Assembly (NCBI GenBank): GCA_963847735.1
Contig: CAWKAV010000016.1
Location: 744,001-808,000, forward strand
Source of the DNA: CAWKAV01 sp963847735
GTDB taxonomy: Bacteria; Desulfobacterota; Desulfuromonadia; Desulfuromonadales; BM103
Direction of reading: 5' to 3'
DNA length: 64,000 nucleotides
Shown here: positions 43,601-53,516 of the stretch, piece after piece
Numbering within the stretch: the first letter of the stretch is position 1
How the letters are laid out: each line of letters opens with the position of its first letter
Notes under the pieces: model-generated
Seen by the model: the letters and a program-made list of their open reading frames with translations, nothing else
Told to the model about the DNA's origin: nothing
Databases searched by the model: none
Program-made: the position numbers and the translations under genes

Positions 43601-44794
43601 ATGTTTCAGATCGTTGAAAAGAAACTCTCGATCCGATTCCCGCTCAGGCAGCATCTGCATGCGCTCACATGCCAGATCCCCAACTCCCTCGAACGGCACA
43701 ATCGAGTCTATCGCTTAACCGATCCAGAGCAAAACTGGTTAAGGATTCAGTCAATCATGCACCTAGTGATTGCTGGTCATGGCAGCTTGAAAAAGACGAA
43801 TTTCCTGTTTTTCCCAGAATCCATACTTCCATTCAACCACCTCCAGGAAACCCTTGATCTTGTAAATCAAATGAACTCGAACACGGTGACGGCCATTGGT
43901 CTTGGACCCATCAATCTTGGGGAATACAGGGACCTATTGCAGCGCTTTGCGAATGACAACCGGGAAGCTCTCGATTCGGTATTTGAAGATCTTGATTCGG
44001 GTGACATTAAAGCCCTCCCGGTTAACTGCTGCATGATTGCAGTGAAAGAAAATGACGGATGTCTGCGGGTTTTTTTTGAAGCCAAGAGCCACCCCTTTGT
44101 GGGTGAAGAGAATCTTGACAGCGACCATTATCTTTATCGGGGGAAAATCTTCCCCTTGTTTCGCTGTCAACCCAGCTGTTTCAATTTCATGACCTTGATC
44201 TGCATCGATTATGCGTACCGCGACCTCTACCAATCAAACATAAATGTCATCATCGAAAAAGCTAATCAACTCTTCTTTGAAACTCGCCAGAAACTTGATC
44301 TGCTGGCTGTCATTGAATGCAATCCAAAGCCAGAGCACTCCGCTTTTGGTGACGTCGCTAATGGCTTTTACGGTGAATATCTAGCTCGGGCCCCCGGTGT
44401 CAGCGATACCGTGACACTTTTTTGCAATTGCTCGGAAGAAACTCTCTGTGCCGATAGTCCACGTGGAGCAGATTTCGGTCACTCCTCGGTTCTTATTCAC
44501 AAAAGCCACAAACTCAAGTCAATTGACATGGCAGAATATTCGACCGATGATTTTGAGGGTCGTCCCGTATGCCGGCTACGCTTCGGCACTGCAACTCGCC
44601 TCTATTACTTCAGCCTGCCTTTTTTTCATGAGATCGACCCGAGAACAACACGCACTCCAATCAAAGTGCATGCGGTTTATCGCCCTGAACAAGAGCACTG
44701 GGTTCGCATCAGCAGCGACGAACTCATCCACGGTAGCAGCGCCCTGAGAAAAAAGCTGTTGAATGTAAATCGGTACGCAAATTCGGCCTATTAA
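43601..44794 (+). CDS. Unusual nitrilase-superfamily (C-N hydrolase-like) protein
   Basis: The 397-residue protein has no familiar name, but it shows the ordered nitrilase triad: Glu73 in NFLFFPESILPF, Lys162 in VFFEAKSHPFVGEE (the KxHxFxGE pattern) and Cys201 in MTLICIDYAYRDLY. It is longer than the usual 260-300-residue nitrilases, with an extra N-terminal segment of about 50 residues and an insertion between Glu and Lys. It lacks a signal peptide and is cysteine-rich. ATG at 43601 is chosen with GGAG seven bases before it; the frame is open further upstream but overlaps the zinc-ribbon gene. Function is unknown. Confidence 0.72.
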   Translation: MFQIVEKKLSIRFPLRQHLHALTCQIPNSLERHNRVYRLTDPEQNWLRIQSIMHLVIAGHGSLKKTNFLFFPESILPFNHLQETLDLVNQMNSNTVTAIGLGPINLGEYRDLLQRFANDNREALDSVFEDLDSGDIKALPVNCCMIAVKENDGCLRVFFEAKSHPFVGEENLDSDHYLYRGKIFPLFRCQPSCFNFMTLICIDYAYRDLYQSNINVIIEKANQLFFETRQKLDLLAVIECNPKPEHSAFGDVANGFYGEYLARAPGVSDTVTLFCNCSEETLCADSPRGADFGHSSVLIHKSHKLKSIDMAEYSTDDFEGRPVCRLRFGTATRLYYFSLPFFHEIDPRTTRTPIKVHAVYRPEQEHWVRISSDELIHGSSALRKKLLNVNRYANSAY

Positions 44795-45000
44795 AGGGGA
44801 TCATTGGTGCCTATAGTTGGACCACCATAATCCTTATAAATCACGATTATTAGTAAAAATAGTTCCTCTCTGATCTCCAGGGCCCGTAGCGCATCGTCGT
44901 ATGACCGCATCATCAACCTCTGTCGGTATCCATCCTGATCGTCCAGAGACTGCGCTGCCGCAGGCAGATCTGCAGCCTGTCACCGATCATGAAACCAAAA

Positions 45001-46015
45001 TCACGCATGGCGCAGTTCGGCAGCTCGACATTTATGTTTATGTTTGAATCGGTCAATCCCGACAGTCAAGGTGTGTGTCCCGCCGAAGGCGAGGATATCC
45101 CTGAGTGTGCCTTGAAACAGGTTGTCCTGTAATTCCGGGCCGATCGGTTTGTTCGGCCGGATGATGACGACTTCCTCGGCCCTGATCACAGCTGCGATCC
45201 GGTCGCCGACCTGAACGTCCTGACAGGCAGGTGCTTTAAGTGTTATGCCGTTCTCAAGTCGCAGGAAACCTTCCTCATCGATGGCTGTCAGGGTCATCTC
45301 ATAGATGTTCTGATTGCGTAGAAAGCGTAGCGACTTCCAGTGACTCAGGCCGGTAGTAGATGTCATCGCGGTGTGCCGATCTGCCGCAGCTTGCCGGCGA
45401 TCATTACGGCAATTTGCTCGCCGAGCATGAACGCCTCTTCCTGGTCATGGGTCACATGCAGAATGGTGACCCCCAGTTGCCGGTTGATTGCGCGTAGCTT
45501 GACCTGAAGTTGTCGTTTGATATTGGCGTCCAGCGCCGAGAAGGGTTCGTCAAGGAAAAGCAGGCGTGGCCCGGGCAGAAGAGCACGGGCCAGGGCGACG
45601 CGTTGTTTCTCGCCGCCCGAAAGCGTGGTCACATCACGGCGGTCGATGATTGCGTGCAGGTCGAGCAAGTCGATCAAGTCGTCAAGACGCGGATTGACCA
45701 CGGCCCGGTCGAGTTTGCGCTGTTTGGCGCCGAAGAGAATGTTTGCGCGACATCGAGGTGTGGAAACAGGGCCAGATCCTGGGGTAGGTAAGAGATCTGG
45801 CGCAGCTCCGGGGCCGAGTTCGTGACATCTCTGCCGTCAAGATGGAGGCTTCCCGTGCGCGGTTCCAGAAGACCCATGCAGGTCTCGAGGAAAACGGTCT
45901 TTCCGCAGCCTGAAGGCCCCAGGATGGTCAGGTAGGAATTCTCGTCAAGATTCAGATTAATTGGCCCCATTGAAAAATCCCCACGTCCGGCAGTCAACCG
46001 GTCGATCCGGATCAT
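45001..46015 (-). pseudogene. modC: modC, molybdate ABC transporter ATPase, frameshifted
   Basis: The pieces add up to a complete ModC: Walker A GPSGCGKTV, Q-loop LPQDLALFPH, signature LSGGEKQRVALARALL, Walker B LLFLDEPFSALD, switch HVTHDQEEA and a C-terminal TOBE/MOP domain. Three frame changes break it: after LDVAQ near 45750 (one A missing from an A run), after QIGTPR near 45367, and about 40 bases later after SLEVAT. Domains are otherwise well conserved and no catalytic residue is lost. It would energise ModB. Whether the breaks are real or sequencing errors is open. It is last in the mod operon and overlaps modB (ATGA). Confidence 0.85.
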
Positions 46016-46797
46016 GGCCTTGCCTCCGTGACCATCCGCACACCGAACAGCACCAGCAGCGAAATGCCGATCAAAATTACCACCAGGGTCACGGCCTTGG
46101 GGAGATCTGCCATCGACATGGCGAGGTAGATGCTGCTCGGCAGTGTCGCGGTCTGCCCTCTGGCGGTGCCTGCGACCATTACCGTGGCCCCGAACTCCCC
46201 AATGGCACGTGCCCAGGTCAGGATGACGGCCGCCAGGATACCGCGCTTGGCCAGAGGCAGGGTGATCTGCCGGAAACTGCCGAAAGCCGTGCAGCCGAGC
46301 AGGCGTGCCACCTGTTCCTGGCGTCTATCAACTTGTTCAAAGCTGGCTTTGAGCATGCGGACACTGATGGCGACGATAACCGTGAACTGGGCCAGGATGA
46401 CTCCGCCCAGGGTGAAGGGCAAGGTCAGTCCGAGATCAGAGAGCAGCCGGCCGATGGCGGTGTTCCAAGACATCAGGATCAGGGTGCCGAGAGCGATTGG
46501 CGTCAGGACCATCGGCAGGTCAATGAAGGTATCGAGCAGACGTTTGCCGCGGAAGTTGAAGCGGGCCAGGGCGTAGGCGGCTGGAATCGCCAGTATGACG
46601 GCCAGGAAAGTACTCGCCGTTGCAGCGATCAGGCTGAGAGCAATTGCTGAACGAATATCCTGTTGTCCGAGCTGCTCAAGAAAGTCAGCCCAGCTGAAAA
46701 ATGTGGCCTGACTGCAGACCAGAACCAGGAAATAGCCGGTCAGTATGACCAGGGGCAGCAGCATGGATATTTTGAAGGCTGTGTCACGTCCGAGCAT
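46012..46797 (-). CDS. modB: Molybdate ABC transporter permease
   Basis: The 261-residue membrane protein has about five or six helices and the permease coupling motif WARAIGEFGATVMVAGTARGQT (EAA-type loop). It forms the channel for molybdate with ModA and ModC. ATG at 46797 overlaps the modA stop by one base. No frameshift is seen here, unlike modC next to it. Confidence 0.92.
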   Translation of the reverse strand: MLGRDTAFKISMLLPLVILTGYFLVLVCSQATFFSWADFLEQLGQQDIRSAIALSLIAATASTFLAVILAIPAAYALARFNFRGKRLLDTFIDLPMVLTPIALGTLILMSWNTAIGRLLSDLGLTLPFTLGGVILAQFTVIVAISVRMLKASFEQVDRRQEQVARLLGCTAFGSFRQITLPLAKRGILAAVILTWARAIGEFGATVMVAGTARGQTATLPSSIYLAMSMADLPKAVTLVVILIGISLLVLFGVRMVTEARP

Positions 46798-47621
46798 TAC
46801 CAACCCTCCGGAAGGGCGTAGCTTCCGCCGATACGTGCTGCTGGGGCCAGTTTACGTACTTCCTGCTCTTCGGTGAAATATCCCCATTTGTGAAAGATGG
46901 CCTGCCCCTCCGGCGATCTGAGATAGTCAATAAACTGTTCGGCAGACTGCGGATTTGCAGCATGACGCAGCCGGGCTGCCGGGATGGTTGCCAAGCGCGG
47001 CACCTCCTCCGGCTTGAGCAGAATTGCTTCCATTAGTTGTGGCTTCCATGCAGCGAACTCGCGCCAGCCAAGCACGGCATCAACCGTCCCCAACGGCAGC
47101 ATAGCCGCCGTCTTGGCGCAGCTTTCGACCTGGCCATACAGGTTGGGACGAATTTGTTCTGCCAGATGATTTGCCTGCATGAGTTCGACGGCATAAAGGC
47201 CGACGCAGACGCTTGCAGGGTCCGCTATGCCGATGCGCAGGCCGGGCCGGGTGAGATCCTGCAACGTCCTGATCTGCAAGGGGTTGCCCCTGGCGACCAG
47301 GATGGCCGGGACCAGGTAGGCGAGGATAGTTTCCTGACCAATCATCAGGTCAAGCTGCCTGGCTTTTGTCATGTAGTCGGGCGAGCCGGGAATGTACAGA
47401 TCACCCTGGCCGGTCAAGCGGATCTGACTGAGCATGCTGCCCGAACCGCCGAGATGCAGCGTGACCGGGATGCCGGTCTTGTTCTCGAAGGAGGTTGCCG
47501 CTTCCTGCAGTGGCGGCTGTGAGGCTGAACCGGCGAAGACCACGACTGGAGTCATTGGCTGCGGCAAAGCCGTAGACACAACCACCAACAGAAAGAAGGT
47601 TGTCAGGCCCAGGGGCTTCAA
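46797..47621 (-). CDS. modA: Molybdate-binding periplasmic protein
   Basis: The 274-residue product has a signal peptide (LTTFFLLVVVSTALPQP) and the ModA binding-protein pattern VVVFAGSASQPPLQEAATSFENKTG, GGSGSMLSQI, LYIPGSPDYM and GLRIGIADPASVCVGLYA, where Ser and Ala side chains or main-chain groups hold the oxyanion. It captures molybdate or tungstate in the periplasm for ModBC. The start appears to be TTG. It overlaps modB. Confidence 0.88.
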   Translation of the reverse strand: MKPLGLTTFFLLVVVSTALPQPMTPVVVFAGSASQPPLQEAATSFENKTGIPVTLHLGGSGSMLSQIRLTGQGDLYIPGSPDYMTKARQLDLMIGQETILAYLVPAILVARGNPLQIRTLQDLTRPGLRIGIADPASVCVGLYAVELMQANHLAEQIRPNLYGQVESCAKTAAMLPLGTVDAVLGWREFAAWKPQLMEAILLKPEEVPRLATIPAARLRHAANPQSAEQFIDYLRSPEGQAIFHKWGYFTEEQEVRKLAPAARIGGSYALPEGW

Positions 47622-47623
47622 TG

Positions 47624-47974
47624 TCAGTTTTCCCCATTTTGAAAACAGGCGTCAAAGCAACGGTCGGCTGCCTGATTGACCTGACTGCGCAACTCATGAA
47701 AATGCTCCATCAGCACAAGAATTTCTCCGGTCAGTTGTGAAGCCCCGCCGCCTTTGCCGCCAACGCGACGTTCCAGGATCGGAAAGGGGGCCGACTCCTC
47801 CATGGACTGCAGTTGTGCCCAGACCTTGCGGTACGACAGTCCGAGCTCACGGGCGGCAGCATTGATCGATCCGTTGCGCTGCACGGCCGCCAGCAGCCGA
47901 TAGCGACCGTCGCCGAGGAATGCATGGCCATCGACCTCCAGCCAGATTTTGCTGCGGATCCGCAGTTGTTTCAT
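47624..47974 (-). CDS. modE: ModE-type HTH regulator without MOP domain
   Basis: The 116-residue protein matches the N-terminal DNA-binding half of ModE: RIRSKIWLEVDGHAFLGDGRYRLLAAV, INAAARELGLSYRKVWAQLQSME and LERRVGGKGGGASQLTGEI. The molybdate-binding MOP domains are missing, so it is a short form that may regulate without sensing molybdate itself, or with another partner. It is encoded between mobB and modA in the operon it may control. ATG overlaps mobB's stop. Confidence 0.85.
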   Translation of the reverse strand: MKQLRIRSKIWLEVDGHAFLGDGRYRLLAAVQRNGSINAAARELGLSYRKVWAQLQSMEESAPFPILERRVGGKGGGASQLTGEILVLMEHFHELRSQVNQAADRCFDACFQNGEN

Positions 47975-48480
47975 GACAGGTAACGCTCCACGATCAGGTC
48001 ACAAAGGCCCCTTGCATCGTTGATGTCATAAAGCGGTACATCGACCTGCAGAGGGCTGTCGGAGGCGATCGCGATCAGGGACGGGTCCGGATCTTCATCG
48101 CGACAAAGCAGCTTTTCACTCCGTTGCCGACGGTGGACCTCGATCTTTGGCAGCGCACTTTTTTTGAACCCTTCGGTCAAGACGATATCGACATCGTTGC
48201 AATAGGTGGCGACGGTTTCAGCCAGCGTCGGTTCCTGATCTTCGGAATACTGCTTGACCATGGCGAGCTTGTCGGCAGAAGTGAGCAGCATGGTGTCGGC
48301 GCCGGCCCGGGTCAGGCGCCAGGAATCCTTGCCCTCACGATCGATATCAAAGCGGTGTGCATCGTGTTTAATGATTGCCACCCTGAAGCCGCGTTTCTTC
48401 AGCTCGGCGATCAGTTTCTCCAGCAGGGTTGTTTTGCCTGTGCCGCTTTTGGCAACAATCGAGACAATTGGTGGAGTCAT
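47971..48480 (-). CDS. mobB: Molybdopterin-guanine dinucleotide biosynthesis adapter MobB
   Basis: The 169-residue GTP-binding protein has Walker A SIVAKSGTGKTTLLEKLI, then KHDAHRFDIDREGKDSWRLTRAGAD and VDIVLTEGFKKSALPKIEVHR. It assists MobA in attaching GMP to molybdopterin, needed for the bis-MGD cofactor of NarG. It overlaps modE and mobA by 4 bp each, so it is firmly within this operon. Confidence 0.93.
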   Translation of the reverse strand: MTPPIVSIVAKSGTGKTTLLEKLIAELKKRGFRVAIIKHDAHRFDIDREGKDSWRLTRAGADTMLLTSADKLAMVKQYSEDQEPTLAETVATYCNDVDIVLTEGFKKSALPKIEVHRRQRSEKLLCRDEDPDPSLIAIASDSPLQVDVPLYDINDARGLCDLIVERYLS

Positions 48481-49076
48481 CTCTGTTTCTCCTTAAGGCG
48501 GGCCAACTGCTCCGGGGTATTGATATTCAGCAAGGAGAGCTCCCAGTCGTCAGGCATTTGCTGCCAATCGAGATAGTGGATATTGATGCGCTGGTAAAAA
48601 TCATAGATGCGGTATTGGCCCTGCCGCAGCATGGCCTCCATCTGTGGCAAACAATTCTTGTGGTAGAGAGCGAATACCGGTTCATAGCCTTTCGGGGTGC
48701 GTGGTACCACGGCGTCAAAACCGTTGCGATGCTTGACCAGCAACTCGAGGATTTGCGCGTCCGGGTAGGGCATGTCGCAGGGTGCAACGAAGATCCATTC
48801 GGTTTTGGCTGAGCGCAAACCCGTATAGAGGCCTCCCAAGGCGCTGCCGGGATAGATGTCGGGGATGGCCGGGATATCCGGCTGTGCCAGGTCGGGGCGA
48901 TCGCCGGCGATCAGGACCGTCGCAAAAGAGTGACGCAACAGATCGAGAGACCGAGAGAGCAGGAAGCGCCCTTCGATTTCGATGCGTGCCTTGTCGTGTC
49001 CCATGCGCAGACTTTTGCCGCCAGCCAATAAAACGCCGGTTGTGTTGTCAATGAATTCGTTGTGCGAAATATGCAT
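48477..49076 (-). CDS. mobA: Molybdenum cofactor guanylyltransferase MobA
   Basis: The enzyme (199 residues) transfers GMP from GTP to molybdopterin. It has the nucleotidyltransferase loop GVLLAGGKSLRMGHDKA, the metal-binding FVAPCDMPYPD and the SALGGLYTGLRSA block. ATG at 49076 is preferred over a TTG at 49100. It is the first gene of the minus-strand mod/mob operon and faces the nar genes across a 267-bp divergent gap. Confidence 0.93.
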   Translation of the reverse strand: MHISHNEFIDNTTGVLLAGGKSLRMGHDKARIEIEGRFLLSRSLDLLRHSFATVLIAGDRPDLAQPDIPAIPDIYPGSALGGLYTGLRSAKTEWIFVAPCDMPYPDAQILELLVKHRNGFDAVVPRTPKGYEPVFALYHKNCLPQMEAMLRQGQYRIYDFYQRINIHYLDWQQMPDDWELSLLNINTPEQLARLKEKQR

Positions 49077-49133
49077 AGCGAAATCAGTATAAACATGCAA
49101 AAAATAAATTCAAGCTAATAAACTCCGGCTTTT

Positions 49134-49147
49134 TTGATGTGGGTCAA
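49134..49147 (+). promoter_or_regulatory. FNR-like box in the mobA/nar divergent gap
   Basis: TTGAT-GTGG-GTCAA matches the FNR dyad TTGAT-N4-ATCAA with one mismatch. A possible -10 (TATTAC, 49167-49172) would place the site near -40 of a start towards the nar genes, which suits class II activation under anoxia. The rest of the 267-bp gap holds no gene. Confidence 0.6.
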
Positions 49148-49343
49148 TTTAAATAATAAAACATTGTATTACTAATTGGCAGACTGGATTTGTTATCTGG
49201 GTGACATTATGATTATTTCGACCTGATTTCTTATAAAGCATAACGATTACAGCTCCATTTTAATTAATTGCAAGATTAATTATTAACTATTAAACATTAA
49301 CAGCCCAATATTGTTGAGCTTTGCAATCTGGTGAGGTAGACCG

Positions 49344-49734
49344 ATGACAAGACAGGCCTTGTTTTCTATTTCGTTGCTGGTGGCAGGATTGTTTCTCTTT
49401 GCAACACAAGCCTGGGCGCAGCTGGGAGATCCGCTCCGTGGTGAAGCCCTGTTCGACGGGCAGCGTCAGCTTTGCCGAAGGAGGTGCGCCATGCCTGGCT
49501 TGTCATGGCATTGCCGGACACGAACTGGGCTTTGCGTCCGGGGCCAGTTATGGTCCCGACCTGACAGCGATGTACGAAGATTATGGTGAAGAAGGGGTCG
49601 CAGGTGTCCTGGAGGACCTTTCCTTCGAGAGCATGGTCGCAATCTATGAAAGTCGTCCTCTGACAGAGACTGAAAGGGCTGATCTGGTCGCCTTCTTTGG
49701 CACGGTGTCGACAGCTGTTGCCGCGCCGACATAA
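49344..49734 (+). pseudogene. Monohaem c-type cytochrome, single frameshift
   Basis: A signal peptide (LLVAGLFLFATQAWAQ) leads, after one +1 shift in the GGG at 49458-49460, to the second frame containing the haem motif CLACH, then FASGASYGPDLTAMYEDYG, and a C-terminal helix ending SESRPL-like YESRPLTETERADLVAFF, a cytochrome c class I ending. The mature protein would be about 105 residues, periplasmic. It precedes narG, as a small cytochrome does in Geobacter nar loci, and may feed or regulate electrons to nitrate reductase. The product is otherwise intact. Confidence 0.75.
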
Positions 49735-49874
49735 CTTCAGGCATGACACTGCATGTGTTTCTCGTTACGGCGTCTATTCATGATTTTGATCGGCGCATTC
49801 GGTTGGCGAAGATTGCAGGGTGTGCGACAGCCACTGGTTGAAAAGGCCCGTAATAATGGGAAGGGAGAGACAGC

Positions 49875-52800
49875 ATGAGCTGGATCAAGGATATCGTCGA
49901 CCCGCAAGTCCCGCAAATGGGAAGAGTTCTACCGCAACCGCAATCAGTGCGACAAGGTGGTGCGCAGCACTCATGGTGTCAACTGTACCGGCAGCTGCTC
50001 GTGGAATGTTCACGTCAAGGACGGCATCGTCGGCTGGGAGCTGCAGGCGACAGATTACCCGGAACTCGAAGCTGGGCTTCCTCCCTATGAACCGCGGGGT
50101 TGTCAGCGCGGCATCTCCTTCTCCTGGTACCTGTACAGTCCGCTGCGGATCAAGTATCCCTATCTGCGTGGGGTATTGACCGATCTCTGGCGCAAGGCCA
50201 AGGCCGAGCACGGTGATCCGGTGGCTGCCTGGGCATCGATTGTTGAAGATGAGGCGAGCCGCAAGAGCTATCAGCAGGCACGCGGCAAGGGTGGCTTCCG
50301 GCGTTCCAGCTGGGATGAGGTCGAAGAGATTATAGCCGCCTCGTCGATCTATACCATCAAGAAGTATGGCGCCGATCGCATGGTCGGGTTCTCGCCGATT
50401 CCGGCCATGTCGATGCTCAGCTTCGCCGGTGGCTCGCGCTTCATGCAGTTGATGGGCGGCGCCAACCTGAGTTTTTACGACTGGTACTGTGACTTGCCCA
50501 ATGCTTCACCTGAGATCTGGGGTGAGCAGACCGATGTCGCCGAAAGTGCCGACTGGTACAACAGCAAGTATATTGCGGTCATGGGTTCCAATCCTGACAT
50601 GACCCGGACCCCGGATGCCCACTACCTGACCGAAGCTCGCCACAATGGTACCAAGGTCACGGTGCTTGCTCCCGATTTCAATATCACTTCAAAACACGCC
50701 GACTGGTGGATTCCGGCCCATGCCGGGCAGGACGGCGCCTTCTGGATGGCGGTCAACCACGTGATCCTCAGTGAGTTCCATCATAAGGCCAAGACACCTT
50801 ATTTCATGGACTACCTGAAGCGCTACACCGACACCCCGTTCCTGATTGAACTGCAGGAAAAAGACGGTGCTTATACGGCTGGTCGAATGGCCACTGCCGC
50901 CAATCTTGAGCGTTACAGCAAAGAAGAGAATGGCGGTTTTAAATACCTGGTCTGGGATGAAACCAGCCAGCAGCCGCGTATGCCGCTGGGAACTCTCGGT
51001 TTCCGCTGGCAGGAGAAAAAGGGCGAATGGAATCTGCAGATGAAGGATGGCCAGGACGGCTCCGATCTCGCTCCGTCGCTCTCTCTGCTGGATGGCAACG
51101 AAGCTGTTCTGCAGGTTATCTTTGATGACTTTTCCGACGGAAATTGTGTGCGGCGCGGGGTGCCGGTCCGCTACATTGAAACCGGCAAAGGCCGGATCCC
51201 TGTGACCACCGTCTTCGACCTGCTGATGGCCCAGTTTGGTGTCAGACCGCGATCTTGCCGGCGATTATCCGCAAAACTACGATGCTGAAAACAGCTCCTA
51301 TACCCCGGCCTGGCAGGAAAAGTTCACCGGGATCGATCGTGCCAACGTCATCCAGTTTGCCCGGGAATGGGCCTCGACCGCCGAGTTGACCGAAGGCAAG
51401 TGCTCAATCATCATCGGTGCCGGCATCAACCACTGGTATCACGCCAACCTGACCTACCGCGCCGGCATCGTCGCCTTGATGCTCTGCGGCTGTGTCGGCA
51501 AGAACGGCGGCGGTCTGAATCATTATGTCGGCCAGGAAAAACTCGCGCCGGTCGCGCCATGGGCGACCATCATGGGTGCTCTTGACTGGGCAAAGCCACC
51601 AAGGTTTCAGAATGCCCCGTCCTATCATTACGTCCATACCGACCAGTGGCGTTACGAGCGCACCTCGGACGAATGCAAAATCAATCCGGTCGCAGACGAT
51701 AGCCATATCACTTCCGGGCACACCATGGATCATCAGGTCCGGGCGGTGCGCAACGGTTGGCTGCCCTTCTTCCCCCAGTTTGATCGCAGTCCGATCGAGG
51801 CTGTCAAGCAGGCCGAGGCTGCCGGTGCCGGCAGCAACCAGGAGATCGTCGACTGGACCGTCAAACAGCTGGCCGAGAAGAAGATGAAGTTTGCCGTCGA
51901 AGATCCTGACGCGCCTGAGAACTGGCCGCGGCTCTGGATCATCTGGCGTGGCAACGCCCTGATGTCGAGTGCCAAGGGCCATGAATATTTCCTCAAGCAT
52001 TACCTCGGTACCCACACCAACACCATCGCCCCCGAAACGGCCGAGGAGTTCGTCAAAGACGTCAAGTGGCACAAGAAAGCTCCCGAGGGCAAGCTCGACC
52101 TGGTCGTCGATATCAACTTCCGCATGGACACCTCGGCGCTCTACTCGGATATCGTCCTGCCGACCGCGACCTGGTACGAAAAGGACGACCTCAATACCAC
52201 CGACATGCACTCCTTCATCCACCCGCTGCAGGCGGCCGTCCCGCCCTGCTGGGAGTCGAAGAGTGACTGGGATATTTTTAAAGGTCTGGCCAAAAAAGTC
52301 AGCCAACTGGCCGAAACCCATCTGCCGGAACCGGTGCGCGAAATTGTTTCGGTGCCGCTGCAGCACGACACCCCGGCCGAGATGGCACAGCCTGAGATCA
52401 AGGACTGGAGCAAAGGCGAATGCGAGCCGATTCCTGGCAAGACCATGCCTGGCCTGGTGGTTGTCGAACGCAACTACGTCGATCTGTACAAGCGCTTCAT
52501 CTCTTACGGGCCGGAAGTCCGCAAAGATGGCATCGGTGCTCACGGACTCAACTTCGCCGTCGATGATTTCTACGATGAACTGAAACAGACCGCCCCGACG
52601 CAGAAGTGGGGTGGCGAAGAATACCCTTCTCTGGAGGAAGCCTCCGATGCTGCCAACGTGATTCTGACTCTGGCTCCGGAAACCAACGGTGAGACTCGCC
52701 TACCGTGCTTTTGAGGCCGAAGAGAAGAAGGTCGGTTTGCCGCTGACGGATCTGGCTGCTGACAACCGCAGTGTACGCACCACCTTTGCTGATCTGGCTG

Positions 52801-53503
52801 CACAACCACGTCGCCTGCTGAACAGCCCGATCTGGAGCGGATTGACCGAAAACGGTCGGGCCTATTCCGCCTACTGTCTTAATGTTGAGAAACTGGTTCC
52901 CTGGCGCACGCTTGACCGGACGCCAGCACTTCTACCTTGATCATCCGGGTTATATCGCCGCCGGCGAACATCTGCCGACTTACAAGCCGAAACCAGATCA
53001 CTCAACGCTGCAGGACTTCCTGGCCACGGAGAGCAGATGACAAGAGCATCATGCTCAATTACCTGACGCCGCATGGCAAGTGGAGCATCCACAGCACCTA
53101 CGGTGACAATCATCGCATGCTGACCCTCTCGCGTGGTTGCCATCCGTTCTGGCTCAACGATCAGGATGCCGAGCAGATCGGCGTGATCGATAACGACTGG
53201 GTCGAAGTCTACAACGACCACGGTGTGGTCGTCACCAGGGCTGTCGTCAGCTCACGCCTGCCGCGCGGTATCTCGTTCCTCTACCATTCACCGGAGCGAA
53301 CCGTCGGCGTGCCGAAGTCGCCGCTGCGCGGCAACAAGCGGGCCGGTGGTCACAACAGCCTGAACCGGATCCGGCTCAAGCCGAACCTGATGCTGGGTGG
53401 ATATGGTCAATTCACCTATGGCTGGAACTACTGGGGCCCGACCGGCGCCAACCGCGACACCTATATCATGGTGCGAAAACTCAAAGGGGAGCCGAACTGG
53501 TAA
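49875..53503 (+). pseudogene. narG: narG, respiratory nitrate reductase alpha subunit, five frameshifts
   Basis: Joined together the frames give a complete NarG of about 1200 residues. The N-terminal [4Fe-4S] site is STHGVNCTGSCSWNV (HX3CX3C), the molybdenum Asp is in DWYCDLPNASPE, and the bis-MGD regions YIAVMGSNPDMTRTPDAH, WRGNALMSSAKGHEYF and LTPHGKWSIHSTY are all there. Frame changes, all net +1, are at about 49911, 51244, 52694, 52914 and 53035. No stops or losses affect active-site residues inside any segment. Either the locus is decaying or the assembly is poor here. It would reduce nitrate on the cytoplasmic side. Confidence 0.9.
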
Positions 53504-53516
53504 AGGAGCTATGACT

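Noticed and set aside
46130..46576. Open frame on the plus strand across modB
   Set aside because: It is opposite a fully conserved ModB and has no recognisable product or ribosome site.
51404..52543. A 379-codon open frame on the minus strand inside narG
   Set aside because: It lies opposite the NarG coding frame, shows no family motif and follows the codon bias of the real gene. It is a shadow of GC-rich coding DNA.
49875..53503. NarG pieces as separate genes or a multi-subunit protein
   Set aside because: The pieces join end to end as one NarG, and each break falls in the middle of conserved domains with no ribosome site at the new starts.
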